NCBI GenBank assembly: GCA_963575745.1
Contig: CAUYUJ010019281.1
Span: 1,303,739 to 1,367,738 of the forward strand
Length of the DNA: 64,000 nt
Origin: Prorocentrum cordatum
Taxonomy: Eukaryota > Sar > Dinophyceae > Prorocentrales > Prorocentraceae
Direction: 5' to 3'
The position numbers and the translations under genes were made by a program. Positions 1-12,895 of this stretch are shown piece after piece. The notes under the pieces are model-generated. The model was not told where the DNA came from. It was given only the letters and a program-made list of their open reading frames with translations, and did no database searches. Positions within the stretch are counted from its first letter, which is position 1; every line of letters begins with the position of its first letter.

Positions 1-89
1 CGCGGCTTGGGGCCCCATGGGGCCCTCACGGGTCGACCCGGCTCGAGGCATGCAGCAGCGGGAGGGGGTCTCTAGGGCTCTGGTCGCGC

Positions 90-475
90 TTTCTGTTGCT
101 GTGCCGTCTTTTTCGCGACGTCGGACCTCAGGAAAGGGGGGTTGGCGTCTCAGCTCGCGTGGTGGTTTTCGCCGGCGCCTCCTGGCGCATCTGGGAAAAA
201 GGCGCAGGGAGGCCGACGCCGGCGGCGTGCGGCAGACTTCGCCCCCGCCCCCTTCTCTATATTCCCCCAGACCCCCGACGTGATTCCTGCATCTGTCACA
301 GCTTGGACCCCTGCCACTCTGTTTTGCAGCGTCGGATCTCAGGGCTCAGCACCCCCCCCCTTCCCTATTCCCCCCGACCCCGACGTCATGCATCCGCCTT
401 TCACAACTTGGACCCCTGCCAAGTTGTTTTGCAACGTCGGATCTCAGGGTTCCAGCATCCTACAGGTCGGGAAGC
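90..475. repeat. Degenerate tandem duplication, period about 105 bp
   Basis: Two clear copies end in TTTTGCARCGTCGGATCTCA near 322-345 and 427-450. A more diverged third copy is near 110-135. No reading frame in 1-600 resembles a known protein; the rest of this stretch is GC-rich sequence without recognisable content. Confidence 0.6.
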
Positions 476-599
476 TGGCGCATGTGTGCACCGAACCCCG
501 TGGCCGCCAAGACCACTTGGTGTATATGTGACGAGCCCCTCCCAGGCGCCCAGCGGCGGCCGCGAGCTCCTGTGGGAGCTGCCCCTGGCGAGGACGGGC

Positions 600-3500
600 G
601 ACGGCAGAGACAGTGACGCTGCTTTTGACGAGGACACAAGCAACGACCACGACGATCACAAAGACACAAACGATGACCACCACGACCACAATTTTGACAA
701 AGACACAGACGGCGGCGGTGGCGACGGCACAGACCTTCTTATCGAATCAGGAGATAGTTAAACAACGGTCTACGAATCTAAACTTTCGAATCTCCGCTCA
801 GATTGGTTTGATCGGCGCCGCCTGGTGGCGCCTCCGGCGCCGCACCTGGCGCCCTCCGCGCGCCAGGGAGGGGGTCCAGCGCCGATCCAAGAAATCCGCG
901 TGGACCTGCGACATTGTATGTTCACGACGGCCGCCTTTTTGGCGTTAACTTGGCCTCTGGAGGCCGTCCCTTGGCCCCCGGACAGCCAGGAAATTACTTA
1001 GGATGACAGGCCGTTTGACACGAACGGGTCGAGATCCCCGGGGCCCATGGCGGCACAGATGCGGCGGCGGCGCGCAAGGCAAAGGTGGAAGCGGCGCCGG
1101 CACAGAACACGACCCCGACGTTGACTTCGACGGCGACGACGGCGACCGAGACAACGACGACGACGTCACAAACACACATGCAAACGACAACGATGACGGC
1201 GACGACCACGATGACGACGACGACGACAGCACAAACACAAATGCGAACGACGACGATGACAATAGCCACGACAACAACGACGACGACAACACAAACAGAA
1301 ATAGTATAAACGACGAGCCCGACGTCGACCGCGACGACAACGACGACGACACAAACACAAACACAGGTGCAAACGACGACGATGACGACGACACACACAC
1401 ACACTAATTCAAACGACGACGATGGGGACCACCACGACGACGACACAAGCACAAATGCAAACGACGACGACGATGACAACGAGCACGACGACGACGATGA
1501 CGACCGAACAAAAACGCAAACGACGACGTTGACGATGACGACGGCGACGACACAACTACAAATGCGAACAACGACGACGACGATCACGAGGACGACGACC
1601 ACGAGCTGGCGTCGACGACAGAAACAAAACTGTAGACGACGACCATGATGACGGCAACGACGACGACAACTCAAGCACACATGCAAACGACGACGACGAT
1701 GACGACAGCAACGACGATGACACACACACGAATGCTAACGACGACGACGATGGCGGCGACGATAACCACGTCGACGACGTCGACGCCGACAACGATAGAC
1801 CCAAGCGCAAACACAAGTGCAGACGCCGACGACGACGATGACGACGACGACACAAACACAAATCAAAACCACGACCACGATGACGACAACGATGACGACG
1901 ACACAAACACAAATACAAACGACGACGACCACGACGACCACGACGACGACGACGCAAAACCAAACGTAAATGCAAACGACGACGACGATGACGTCGACCA
2001 CGACACAAATACAATCACACATGCAAACGACGACGACGATGACGACGACCACGACGACGACACAAATACAAATGCAAACGACGACGACGACGATGACAGC
2101 GACGACGACGGCACGAACGCAAATACAAACGACGACGACGATGACGATGACCACGACGACGACGACACAAACACAAACAGAGGTGCAAACGACGACGATG
2201 ACGACGACACACACACACACACTCATGCAAACGACGCAGGATATGACGACGGCAGCGACGACGACGACACAACCACAAATGAAAACGACGATGACGATGA
2301 AGACCACGAGGACAACAACACAAAATCAAAGGCAAACGACGGCGATGACGACGGCGTTTAAGACGTCGTCATAAGCACTGCGACGACACACACACATGAA
2401 AGCGTCAACGATGACGAAAACCACGGCGACGCCGACGCCGACAACGACGACGACAGGAACACAAATGTAAACGACGACGACGATGACGACGGCGACGACG
2501 ACGACACAAACACACATGCAAATAACAACCATGATGACCACGGTGACGACGACGATGATGACTACACAAAAACGCAAACGACGACGGTGGCGACAACGAC
2601 GTCGATGACGACGACGACACATACACATTGAATTTGTGACGACGACAAAAACACAAGTGCAAACGACGCCGACGATGACGACGACCACGACGAAAACGCC
2701 ACAAGCACATATGCAAACGACGGCGACGGCAACGACACAAACACAAATTCAAATGACGATGACGATCACGACGACGACAACGACCATAATGACGACGACG
2801 ATCACACAAGCACAAATGCAAATGACGTCGATGATGGCGGCGGCGACGACAACGACGCCGGCAACGACGACGACAACGTCACAAGCACAAGTGCAAACGA
2901 CGACGACGATGACAACGACCACGAGACGATGACGACCGAACAAAAACGCAAACGACGACGTTGACGATGACGACGGCGAGACGACGACACAAACACAAAT
3001 GCAAACAACGACGCCGACGACCACGAGGACGACGACCACGAGCTGGCCTCGAGGACAGAAACAAAACTGTAGACGACAACCATGATGACGGCGACGACGA
3101 CGACGACACAAGCACAACTGCAAATGACGATGACGACGACGACAACGACGGCGACGATGACGATGACACCGGCGACGACGACAGAAACACAACTGCACAC
3201 GACGTCGATGACGACGACCACGACGACAAAGACGGCAACGTTGATTTAGACACGAATGCAAACGACGACAACGATGACGACGAAGAAAACGACGACGATA
3301 AACACACGAACACATATGCAAACGACGCCGACGATGACGACGGTGACGACCACGATGACGACGACGTCGACACAAACACGCATTCAAACGAGGACGATTG
3401 TAATGACAACCACGACGACCACAGTGACGACACACACTTGCAAGGATCAACGATGACGAAAACCACGACGACGATGACGACCATGGCGACGACAGAAACA

Positions 3501-5125
3501 CAAATGTTAACGACAACGACGATGAGGACGGCGACGACGACGACACAGCACAAATGCAAACGGCGACGACGATTACGAACAAACACAAGTGCAGACTTTG
3601 ACGACGAAGATGAGGACGACCACGGCGACGACGACACAAACGAACCTATACACAATGACGACGATGTCAACGACCACGACGGCGACGATATAAACACAAA
3701 TGCGTACGACGACGATGGCGACGACGACCACGACGACAACACAGACACGGATGGGAACGACGACGACTGCGACGACGACGACACAAACACACATGCAAAC
3801 GATGACGGCGATGATGACGACGACGGTGACGACTACGACGATCGACGACGACACGAACACACATGCAACCGCCGACGACGGCGACGACAACCACGACGAC
3901 GACACAAACACAAGTGCAAACGCAGACGATGACGACGGCGAGACGACGTCGACGACAATGACGCACATGCAAGCGACGTCGACGACACTAGCACAATTGC
4001 AACCGACGACGGCGATGACGACGACGACCACGACGAAGTCGACGTCGACACACACACATGCAACCGACTACGACGATGACAGCGACTTTGACGACGACGA
4101 CGCCTACGTTGACTTTGTCGCTTCGACGGCGACGACGACGACACAACCTCAACTGCACACGTCGACTAGGATGACGATGACCACGACGACGATGACGACG
4201 CCACCACGACGACGACGACGACTATACAAACACAAACACACATTCAAACGACGACGAAGACGACGACCTCTACGACGACAACGACGACTCTTACGTTGAC
4301 TCAGACGGCGACGTCGACGACACAAACACAAGCAAACGGCGACGACGACTATGACGACGGTGACGACGACGACGACGACGACTCAAACACAATTGTAAAC
4401 GACGGCGATGACGACGAAGATCACGACAACGACAACATAAACGCACATGCAAACGACGGCGACGACAACGTCGATAATGACGACGACCACGACTACGACG
4501 TTGACGACGATGACGTCGAATTCGTCTGCGACGGCTACGACGACGACACAAGCACAAACACAAACGGTACCGACGATGCCGCCAGCGGCCACGACGACGA
4601 CGATGACGTCACAAACACAGACGCAACCAACGACGACCAAGACGACGACGACAAAAACACGCTGCCAACGATGACAACGATGACGACGTCCACCACGACG
4701 ACAACTTGAACGGCGACGACGATTACGACTCAAGCATACATGCAAACGACGACAACGGCGACGGCGTCCACGACGACGACATAAACACAAATGCAAACGA
4801 CGGCGACGATGACGACGACGACCACGACGACGACGATCACCACGGCGACGACGACCATGACACAATCACAAATGGAAGCGACGACTACAATGACGACGTT
4901 GACCACGATGACGACGACGATGACGGCGGCGACGATGACGACGACACAAACCACGACGACGACGACATAAACACAAATGCAAACGGCGACCACAACGACG
5001 AGCACGACGATTTCGATGACGACACAACCACAAATGCCTTCGACGACGACGATGTTGACGCCGACCACGAGAACGACGACGACGACGACGAAGACGTCGG
5101 CGGCGGCGGCCGTGGCGACGGCAAG
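600..5125. repeat. 4.5-kb GAC-rich minisatellite array
   Basis: Imperfect tandem units alternate a (GAC/GAT)n block with a spacer like CACAAACACAAATGCAAA. Unit length varies from about 40 to 70 bp. Stops are rare in several frames because the unit is stop-poor, so long Asp/Thr/Asn-rich and Val/Cys-rich reading frames appear on both strands. They look like by-products of the repeat. A near-identical block (GACCACGAGCTGGC... to AAAACTGTAGACGAC) occurs near 1596-1645 and 3031-3080, which points to duplication inside the array. I see no gene here. Confidence 0.85.
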
Positions 5126-5231
5126 CGGCGACGGTGGCGGCGACGGTGTCGGCGGGCCCTCGGTCGTGCGCGCCCGCCAGGGCAGCCGCATCTCATCCGC
5201 GCCATCGCGGCTCGCCGTCCGGCGCGAAATG

Positions 5232-5396
5232 CCTAATCTTAAGTCGGGCGTGTCCCTCAACGGGGGGAAATCCAAAAATAGTCAAAGAATAGTCTGGAGA
5301 CGATTTGTTTTTCAATTTCGTTGAGTATTTTTTGATTATTTCTTATTTTTCGTCCACAATCCCCCTGTAGGGGGACACGCCTGACCTAAGCCTAAT
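5232..5396. mobile_element. MITE-like inverted-repeat element, copy 1, with 6-bp target duplication
   Basis: The element is 5238-5390 (153 bp). It starts CTTAAGTCGGGCGTGTCCC and ends with the imperfect reverse complement (GGGACACGCCTGACCTAAG), giving terminal inverted repeats of about 30 bp. The interior is AT-rich and has no coding capacity. CCTAAT lies directly before (5232-5237) and directly after (5391-5396), as expected of a 6-bp target-site duplication. A second copy is at 61.69 kb. Non-autonomous DNA transposon is the best reading. Confidence 0.85.
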
Positions 5397-6294
5397 CAAC
5401 TGTCGGTCGTTCGATTCAACCTTGGGAGCTGGAGAGATCCTGGTGGACATCGGGGGTGTTGGGCAAGCAGGGCCATCGAAGGGCTGGTCTCGGAGGTCCT
5501 CGTTGGTCTCCAGCTGTCTTCGTTGGAGGGGTCGTTGCCGACGTGGTTGTGGTCGCGCTTGTCGTGGTCGTCCTTCTCTTCGCCTTCGTCCCCGCTCTCC
5601 TCTGGACCCCCCTCCCCAGGAGCATAGGCGAGAGGATGGCGAGGGCGACGGGGGCTGGGGCGGGCGGAAGACGGATAAGTGGGACTTGCGAGGGGGAGGA
5701 GCGGCAGGGCCGTCCTCACCCCCTTCATCCAGCCAGCGCCCTGTCAGAATTTACCTGCGGCCCCTCCTGCGGCCCATCGTGGCCCGTACTGGCCACTGTC
5801 GCACCCTGGGTCAACTGGCGACGGTCGCTGCGCCCGAAGCGGGCCGCTCGGAGGCCGTAGTGGAGGACCATCGGCCCGCGCGACTGTTCAAGGTCCTGGG
5901 TCCCCGATCCTCCCCGCCTGCTGGCGTGGGGAGGCGGCCTGACGCGCTGGAGGCACTGAGCTCCCGCACCCGCCGCTCCAGTGGGGGGCCGCCCCCCCCA
6001 AGACAGTACTGCATCTGGCGAGCATCGCTCTTGCACCGGAGGGGCTCGATGTGCACACCACGCCGTGTGGTCGGCCAAGAGGCCAGGGCACTCGACGGAG
6101 GAAGTCGGTGTCCAGGCGTTCCGGCGCCTCCGCCCCCCGAGGAGGGCGGCCAGCCTGTCGCCCGACGCCGACCGCCCGCGCACGGGGAACCTGGGCTACC
6201 TGGAGTACCTCGCTTGGCTTCAGAGGCCTCGCCCCCCGCTGCTCCTCCCTCGGGTTGCGCGCGCCTCGCTCCCGCCTTCTTCCTTTTTCTCATC

Positions 6295-6552
6295 CCTCCT
6301 CCTCGCCCTCCTCCTCCTCCTCCTCCTCCTCCTCCTCCTCCTCATCCTTCTCCCTCCTCCCTCCCTCCTTGCGCCCTGTCTCCCTCCTCCCTCCTCCTCG
6401 CTTCTGAGACGCTGGGCCTCAGCCTCCCTCCATTCCAGATTCTTTACATTCTCTGGCGTGGTTCCTCCTCCTCCTCCCCTCCGTCATCCTGCATCTTATC
6501 CCTCCCTTTCTTCTCCCCCCTCCCGCTCCTCCTCTTCCTCCTCCTCATCATC

Positions 6553-6632
<80 letters not shown>

Positions 6633-6705
6633 TCTTCTTCTTCTTCCTCCTCCTCCTCCCTCCTCCTCCTCCTCCTCCTCCTCCTCCTCCTCCTCCAGCT
6701 CCTCC
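6295..6705. repeat. CTC / ATC / TTC triplet microsatellites
   Basis: Adjacent runs of (CTC)n, about 90 bp of (ATC)n near 6546-6632, then (TTC)n and (CTC)n. A 600-codon frame passes through 5981-7783, but its composition is set by these runs and by the GTC tract downstream. No protein is supported. Confidence 0.85.
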
Positions 6706-7234
6706 TGCCCCTTGTCCCTTCTCCTCCTCGTACTCCTACTACCCCGCCACTCCTAGACCTCCTTGCTGTCGGACCACCAGAACGTGCATAATTCTCCATG
6801 ACCCGCCCATCCTAGACTCTCTGGGCCCCAGAGCGCCTTCTGGAGACTCTCGCGGAAGGTCCCCTGGAGAGCAGGGGGGCTCCTCACGAGGGATCAGAGG
6901 CTCTCGGAGGGGTCTCCTGGAAGGCCCCCGAGGGGCTCCCGAGAAACTCCCACGAGCTCTCTCGGAAGGCCACCCCAAACATTTACAGCGCCTCCCAAGA
7001 AAAAGCCCCCCCTCGTCGGAGGAGGACGCCAGCCACTGGCCTCACGCCGAGCCCCGCCTGGCCAGCCCTGGGGGCCCAGGACGGGCCCGGCCGGGATCCG
7101 TGTGCGTAGATGGCCCGCGCCCCATCCGATCGGCGCGCAGGGTGATGCCGGAGAGCATGCTGGACTCCGCCGACGCGGAGGCCGAGCAGCCACCCACCGA
7201 GCCGCACGAGTCAGGCTCGCCCTGCGGCGCGCGG

Positions 7235-7465
7235 TCGTTGTCATCGTCGTCGCAGCCCCCGTCGTCGTCGCAGCCGCCGTCGTCGTCGCAGCCGCCGTCG
7301 TCTTCGCAGCCACCGTCGTCGTCGCCGCCGTCGTCGTCGCCGCCGTCGTCGCCGCAGCCGCCGTCGTCGCGGCCGCCGTCGTCGCTGCCGTCGTCGTCGT
7401 CGCAGCCGCCGTCGTTGCCGTCATCGCCGCCGTCGTCGCCGCCGTCGTCGTCGCCGCCGTCTGTA
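7235..7465. repeat. (GTC/GCC)n triplet tract
   Basis: About 230 bp of GTCGTCGCAGCCGCCGTC-type repeats. The flanks (6710-7235 and 7465-7940) contain no recognisable gene. Confidence 0.8.
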
Positions 7466-7944
7466 GAGCACGCCAGCCGCCCTCGGGGGTGGGGGCCGGG
7501 CAGCCCGACTCTTTGGATTGGCAAACAGCCTGTCCCCAGGTCTTCGATGTCGGGCCAACTTGTCGGCTGCATGTGGGCGCGGCAAATTCCAATTCCAGAG
7601 GCCGTTGTCGTCAGGGGCAACATTGTGGGAAGGATAGTTAGTGTCAGGGGGCATCGACCCTCAATCAATCGCCCACTCATCGCCGATAGGGGCCTGGTAT
7701 CCCACCCCTCGCAGGAACGTGCGGTTTCGGCATCGACGGCATATCGGCGATGCATATCCGATTCCAAATCGATGCTCCCGTGAGCCAATTACACTCCCTG
7801 CGCCTCCCCTTGAGGTCGGGATCCGGGGGGGGGCATGCTGATTCCGCCTGGACTCGAAGCTCTGGACAGGCAGCGTGGGCGTTCTAGGTTGAACGCAGCC
7901 AGTGGCCCGAAATGGATTGACATCGTACGACCTGCGTCTCGGAG

Positions 7945-8015
7945 AGCCATGATCGCTCCAGGGCGAACGATCATGGCTTCCACGCTCCGTGGATCTGGCG
8001 CACACGCGCCAGATC
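7945..8015. other. Two adjacent perfect hairpins
   Basis: Hairpin 1 pairs AGCCATGATCG (7945-7955) with CGATCATGGCT (7969-7979). Hairpin 2 pairs GATCTGGCGC (7992-8001) with GCGCCAGATC (8006-8015) around a 4-base loop. Both stems are perfect. A related GGATTTGGCG...GCGCCAGATC string is near 32579-32600, so this may be part of a dispersed repeat. Function unknown. Confidence 0.55.
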
Positions 8016-8299
8016 ACGTATCCGTAATCCATGTTAGCGTACGCCGCGCTCGCCCCGACCTGACGAACACCCGCTGCTGACAGGGCTGCGGCATGCCGCG
8101 CCGCCTCGGGTTGTGTCGCCTCCGTCCGCCAATGTAGAGTTGACCTTTGATGTTTTGGCTTGCGATGAAGCGCTCATCTTTGAGGCCGCTGACCGTGTCA
8201 GCAAAGTAACTATCTTGTGAGATGCGACGTTTGCCCGTTCGCACCAGGGCGCTGGGCTTTGCAAAAGTAGTGGCGGCACGAACGCGAGGCGAGACGCAA

Positions 8300-8626
8300 T
8301 GCCGTCAAGTCCCGAGAGCAGGAGGAGGAAGAAGGCGAGGTGGAGCAGAGAGACGGAGAGGTGGAGCAGAGAGAGGGGGACGCGAGGGGAGGCGAAGCAG
8401 AGAGGAGGAGAAGGGGGGGGGCGGAGCGGAGGAGGAAGAGGAGGCGAGTAGAGAAGGGGAGGCGGAGCACAGGAGGAGGATGAGGAAGAGGAGGGAAGTA
8501 TGTGGATCGCATGAGAGACCGCATTATGTCAACTGCAGAACACAGTTCTCCTGGGGCAGTAGTAGAGTAGAGACGGCAGCCTGGGGGCGTAGGCCACAGA
8601 AATAATAATCTCAACCGTAACAATAA

Positions 8627-8718
<92 letters not shown>

Positions 8719-8860
8719 ATGATAACAATGATAATACAGATGCAATAGCAAGAATAATATACATAATAAGTAAGAGGAGGAGGAGAAGGAGGAGGAGGAG
8801 GCGAAGGAGGGAGAGGAGGAGGAGGACGACGAGGAGGAGGAGACGACGACGAGAGGAAGC
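8300..8860. repeat. GGA-rich tract and (AGT)n microsatellite
   Basis: Purine-rich GGAGG sequence lies at 8310-8500 and 8770-8860. About 90 bp of (AGT)n lies at 8627-8718. No gene is seen. The tract runs up to the first recognisable SENP exon. Confidence 0.8.
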
Positions 8861-9050
8861 GGCGGATGGGGCCGCGAACCCGCCGCGCCGAGCGCGGCGG
8901 CGAGGCCTGGAGCTCTTGCGCCGGCTCAACGCCGCGGCGCGCCCCAAGCGCCCGCTGCGGGTGCCGGAGCTCACGCCCGAGGAGCTGGAGCTCGCGGAGC
9001 GGGGGCTGTCGGGCGGCCCGGGCGGCGAGGTCGTCGCCTCGCGCTTCAAG
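8854..9050 (+). CDS. SENP/Ulp1-type SUMO protease, upstream exon (5' end uncertain)
   Basis: The frame reads Arg/Leu-rich sequence, then LRVPELTPEELELAERGL, a glycine stretch and EVVASRFK. This matches the segment just before the catalytic domain of SENP/Ulp1 proteins, a 'P-L-T-E-E' acidic helix followed by a strand leading into the TRR(D/Q)L motif. The exon would end at AAG (9050) on a GT donor. It continues in phase at GTG (15939), giving ...SRFK then VDVTRRQL. CAAGGTCGAC at the donor and CAAGGTGGAC at the acceptor form a near-perfect direct repeat. A second degenerate copy of the exon end lies inside the intron at 9178-9210. The true start and any earlier exons are not identified. The exon assignment is inference; the family match is good. 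Confidence 0.65.
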
Positions 9051-9119
9051 GTCGACCCTGGCTTTGGGGGGGCTCTTCGGAGCTCTCCTCCTCGGCTTCT
9101 CTGTCCTCCTCCTGGATCC

Positions 9120-9362
9120 TCGACCCTCCTCCTCCTCCTCCTCCTCCTCATCCTCCACCACCTCCACCTCCTCTTCGCGCGCGCTTCAAGGTCGACCTGG
9201 CTCTGGGGGGGCCTCCTCCTCCTCCTCCTCCTCCTCCTCCTCCTGGTCCTGCTTCTGCTCCTCCTCCCAGGAGGAGGAGGAGGAGGAGGAAGAGGGGAAG
9301 GAGGAGGAGGAGGAGGAGGAGGAGGAGGAGGAGGAGGAGGAGGAGGAGGAGGAGGAGGGGGA
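9120..9362. repeat. (CTC)n and (GGA)n microsatellites
   Basis: CTC runs at 9125-9155 and 9210-9265 are followed by GGA at 9269-9360. The CTC and GGA blocks are complementary and could fold back. No coding signal. Confidence 0.85.
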
Positions 9363-9939
9363 GGGGGAAGAGACGGGCATCGGGTCACCGTCCGAACCTA
9401 CCTCCAGCTTCAGCTTCAAGGGACCAGGGGGAGGAGGAGGAATGTCTTCAACGTTCCCAGATGAAGGGTTCGCCGTCTTCAGGCCTCTGTGAGGGGCTTC
9501 TCGGCGCGGCGGCTGGTAAGCATCTCGAAATTGTGGTCGACGCACGCCACGCCACGACACGTCCAGTACGATGGGGGGGAGGAGGCTTGGCATCGTTCTG
9601 ACGTGTGCATTTTTCTCCGCGAGGACCATCGAGGATCATCCTGGATCATCGGTCAAAGAAGCGCACGAAAACGACAGCTGCACGGGGAATGGACGTCCGA
9701 GCGATGGAGGGGGTGGAGGAGGGGGCCACAACGGAGCGCCAGCGGCAAGCTGTCCACCTCTCTTCTTCTTCGTTGTTAGTTTTTCATGTTCGATAATAGT
9801 TGTAATTGGGCCTCTTTCGGTGCCACTGCGCTTTTCGAAAATCTGGTGTCCTCGCATCTTGTTTTTCTTTGACGAAAGAGAATGTTGGGCCTCAGACTGG
9901 GCCCCTGGCCCCCGGTTGGAATTTCTCCCTTTGGATTTC

Positions 9940-10880
9940 TTCACGATTTACTCGGGAATTGTGCTATCGCTCGAGATGCCCTCGCGAGTCATGCAGGACT
10001 GACGCTTCAGCGACTCGCCCGTCTGCTTCGGCCGCTTGTTTTCCCGCTCCCAGACCCCCTCCTGCGCCATCTCTATCGTGCTCCATCCTTCTCCCTCCCC
10101 CTTGCCCCTTCCCTCCTCCCTCTCCTTCACCTCTTAAGTGGCATGGGCTGCGCCAAGTACACGTGGCAGGTAAGGAAGATGTGCCGCAACGGGGGATATG
10201 TCGAAGACGAAGAGCCCGGATATCGATGGTTTGGGGTGACCCGCGGGCAGATGAGGGCGAACCGTACCAAAGCTGCTGCGCTCTCGCGCGGAACTGCCGA
10301 ATACTGTATCAAAGAGCCGCGCTCTCGCGTTGCACTTCCTCGCAGCTTACTGAAACGCCGCGCTCCCAGCACTCAGGAATCAGATTCTCGATTTCGTCTC
10401 CTCTTCCTCCTCTTCCTTCCCCTCCTCCCGCTGCGGCGACCCTTGTTCGCTTGGAGTGGGGCTCCAAGAACACGGCTGGATTTTGAAGATGTCTTTGATT
10501 TTGACGCCACGCGAGGTCATCTGTTCTGTCCGCATCGTCCCCTCAGTTTTCCTCTTTTTTCTCCCAAAATATTGCGCGGGAAAAAAAAAGATTCTCGCTT
10601 TCGCGATATACTTGGGAATCGCGCTGTCGCAGGAGATGTCCTTGCAAGTCCTGCAGAACTGACGCTTCAGCGACCAGCCCGCTCGACCTGGCCGTCTGGA
10701 CCCGCCCGCCCGACCCGCCCGTGAGGGTCCGCCCGCACGATCCGCCCATCTTCTTCAGCCGCTTGTTGTCCTGCTCCTAGACCCCTTCTGCGCCATCTCT
10801 TTCTTGCTCCATTGTTCTCCGTCCCGTTGTCCCTCCCCTCCTCCTTCCCTTACCCTGTCTTAGAGGCTGCGCCAACTACA
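9940..10880 (-). repeat. Composite dispersed repeat, inverted copy
   Basis: This is the reverse complement of the unit found four times at 18.35-23.76 kb. The 'AGAGCGCGATTCC' module lies at 9945-10010, 10290-10390 and 10600-10670. The splice-donor-like module (GTGGCAGGTAAGGAAG) lies at 10141-10250 in forward reading. That module reads M-G-C-A-K-Y-T-W-Q-V-R-K in plus frame from 10143, a peptide echoed in the other copies. A second partial module lies at 10740-10880. Confidence 0.6.
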
Positions 10881-11044
10881 GCCCCCCCTAACGTGGACTA
10901 CACAGCCAACGTTGCCCAGACCTCGGTGACACCGAGCCTGGCCCGCGCGGAGCAGGACACCTGCATTCTAGCGACGCGCTTGTCTCGGAATCGTGCTCCG
11001 GCTTGTGCGTGGGCCGCATGTTTGATTGAAAATGTTGTTGTCAC

Positions 11045-11820
11045 CTAGGCGGCCGCGTCATCCTTCATTGAGCATGTCATTCTCGCCTTGGCGCCGGCCA
11101 CATCTCTGATTAGAGATGTTGTTTCGCTTCGGCGCAGGCGGCATCTTTGTTGTATGTCGTTCTCGCTCTGGTGCTGGCTACATCTCTGAGTGAACATGTT
11201 GTAGCCTAAGTGTTGGCAACATCCTTCATTGAGCAATGCCGTTCTCGCCTTGGCGCGGGCCACATGTCCGATTGTGAATGTTGCTGTGGCCCATGCGCTT
11301 GCGACACCTTTCATTGAGCATGTCTTTCTCGCTGTCGCGCTGGCCACGTGCCTGATTGAACATGTGTTTTTCACCTCAGCGCTGGCGATTGCAGCCTTCA
11401 TTGAACATGTCGTTCTCGCCTCGGCGCCAGCCACGTATCTGATTGAAAACGATGTTGATGCCTATGCGTCAACACATTCTTCAGTGAGCATGTCATTCTC
11501 GCTGTGGCGCCGCCCACATCTCTGATTGAAAATGACGCTTTGGCTTAGGCGCTGGCCGCACGCGTGATTGCGATTGCTGGTCTCGCCTCAACGCGGGCCA
11601 CACTCTCGATTCGGAGTGCTGATTTCGCCTAGGTGCCCGCCGCACGCATAATTGCGGTAGTTGTTCCAGCCTCAGTGCAGGCTGCGCTCTCGATTCGAAA
11701 TCATGCTCTCGCCCAGCGCTGGCCAAAAACATTATGGCGAATGATGTTAGCGCCTCTGCCGCTTCGGCGCCAGTCGCACCCTTGACTGCGAATGCCGTTC
11801 GCATCTTGATTAGAGATTGT
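11045..11820. repeat. Minisatellite, period about 82 bp
   Basis: The motif TTCTCGCCTYGGCGC recurs at about 11080, 11160, 11241, 11326, 11412 and 11496. Each unit also holds CATTGAGCATGTC and GATTGAAAATGTTG strings. Copies diverge by 10-25%. No gene. Confidence 0.75.
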
Positions 11821-11959
11821 GCCATCGCTGGGGTTCCCGACACATGTTGATTGCGAACGCCGTTCCCGCCACAGGGGAAGACGCAGCCTCACAAGCCTGC
11901 GGGCTGCGCAAGCTTCAGGATCGCGGCCCCATCCGCGGCCAATTTGGCGCCAAGGTGCC

Positions 11960-12895
11960 GCTTGTGCTGATGCGCTTTGTGTTTTTGGTTATCGTAGTGC
12001 TGGTCACACTGGTGCTGCTGCTGGTGCCGCTAGTAGTGCTGCGCATGGTGCTGCTGCTTCCCGTCGTGCTGGTCACAGTCGTACTACGACAGTCGTACTG
12101 CTGGTAGTGCTCCTCACACTAGTACTCCTCGTTGCGCTTGTGCTGGTGCGCGTAGTGCTGTTGTTTCATGTCGGGCTGGTCGCAGTGATGCTGCTGGTGG
12201 CGCTGGTAGTGGTACTTGTGGTGCTACGGCTTTCCTTTGTGCTGGTCGCTGAAGAGCTGCTGGAGGCGCTGGTGCTGCTGCTTCGCGTAGAGTTGCTGCC
12301 TCTGGCGATGCTCGTCACACTGGTACTGTTCGTGGCGCTTGTGCTGATGCGCGTAGTGATGCTGTTTCGCGTCCTGTTGGTCGCATTCGTGCTGCTGGTG
12401 GCGTTTGTAGTGCTGCGCGTGGTGCTGCTGCTTCCCGTCCTGCTGGTCACAGTGGTGTTGCTAGTGGCATTCGTGCTGCTGCGCTTGGTGCTGCTGATTC
12501 CCGTCGTGCTGGTCACAATCGTACGCTGATGCTGCTGGTTACCGTTGTGCTGGTCACGGTGGTGCTGCTAGTGGCGCTGGTGTTGGTGCGCATGGGGCTG
12601 CTGCTTCCTGTCGTGTTGGTCGCGTTGGTGTTTTAGGTGGCGCTAGGTGCTACGCGTGGAGCTTCTGCTTCCTGTCGTCCTCGTCACAGTGCTCCATAAC
12701 TATAGCGGCGCGGGTGCTGCTGCGCGTGGTGATGCTGCTTGCTGTCGCGATGGTCACGTCATTGTACTGCTGCTGGTGGCGCTTGTGCTGCGGCTGGTTC
12801 TGCTGGTGCTGTTGCGCGTACTGGTGCTGTTGGTGGCGCTGGTGCTGCTGTGCGTGCTGGTGCTAGTCTCCGCAGACGACGCTGGTGCTGCTGCG
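11960..12895. repeat. 66-bp minisatellite, array 1
   Basis: The unit is close to GTGCTGCTGCTTCCCGTCGT followed by GCTGGTCACAGTGGTGCTGC, then GGTGGCGCTTGTGCTGCTGC and GC. It is 22 codons long, so frames stay open and give hydrophobic 22-residue repeats such as LLLPVVLVTVVLLVALVLLR. Copies differ in phase and frames break often, so a membrane protein is not supported. Confidence 0.75.

Noticed and set aside
1645-3932. Long Asp/Asn/Thr-rich reading frames in the GAC array
   Set aside because: They arise from a stop-poor triplet repeat, appear in several frames on both strands, and have no start context or domain.
5981-7783. A 600-codon open frame
   Set aside because: It runs through CTC, ATC, TTC and GTC microsatellites; its composition is that of the repeats and no domain is visible.
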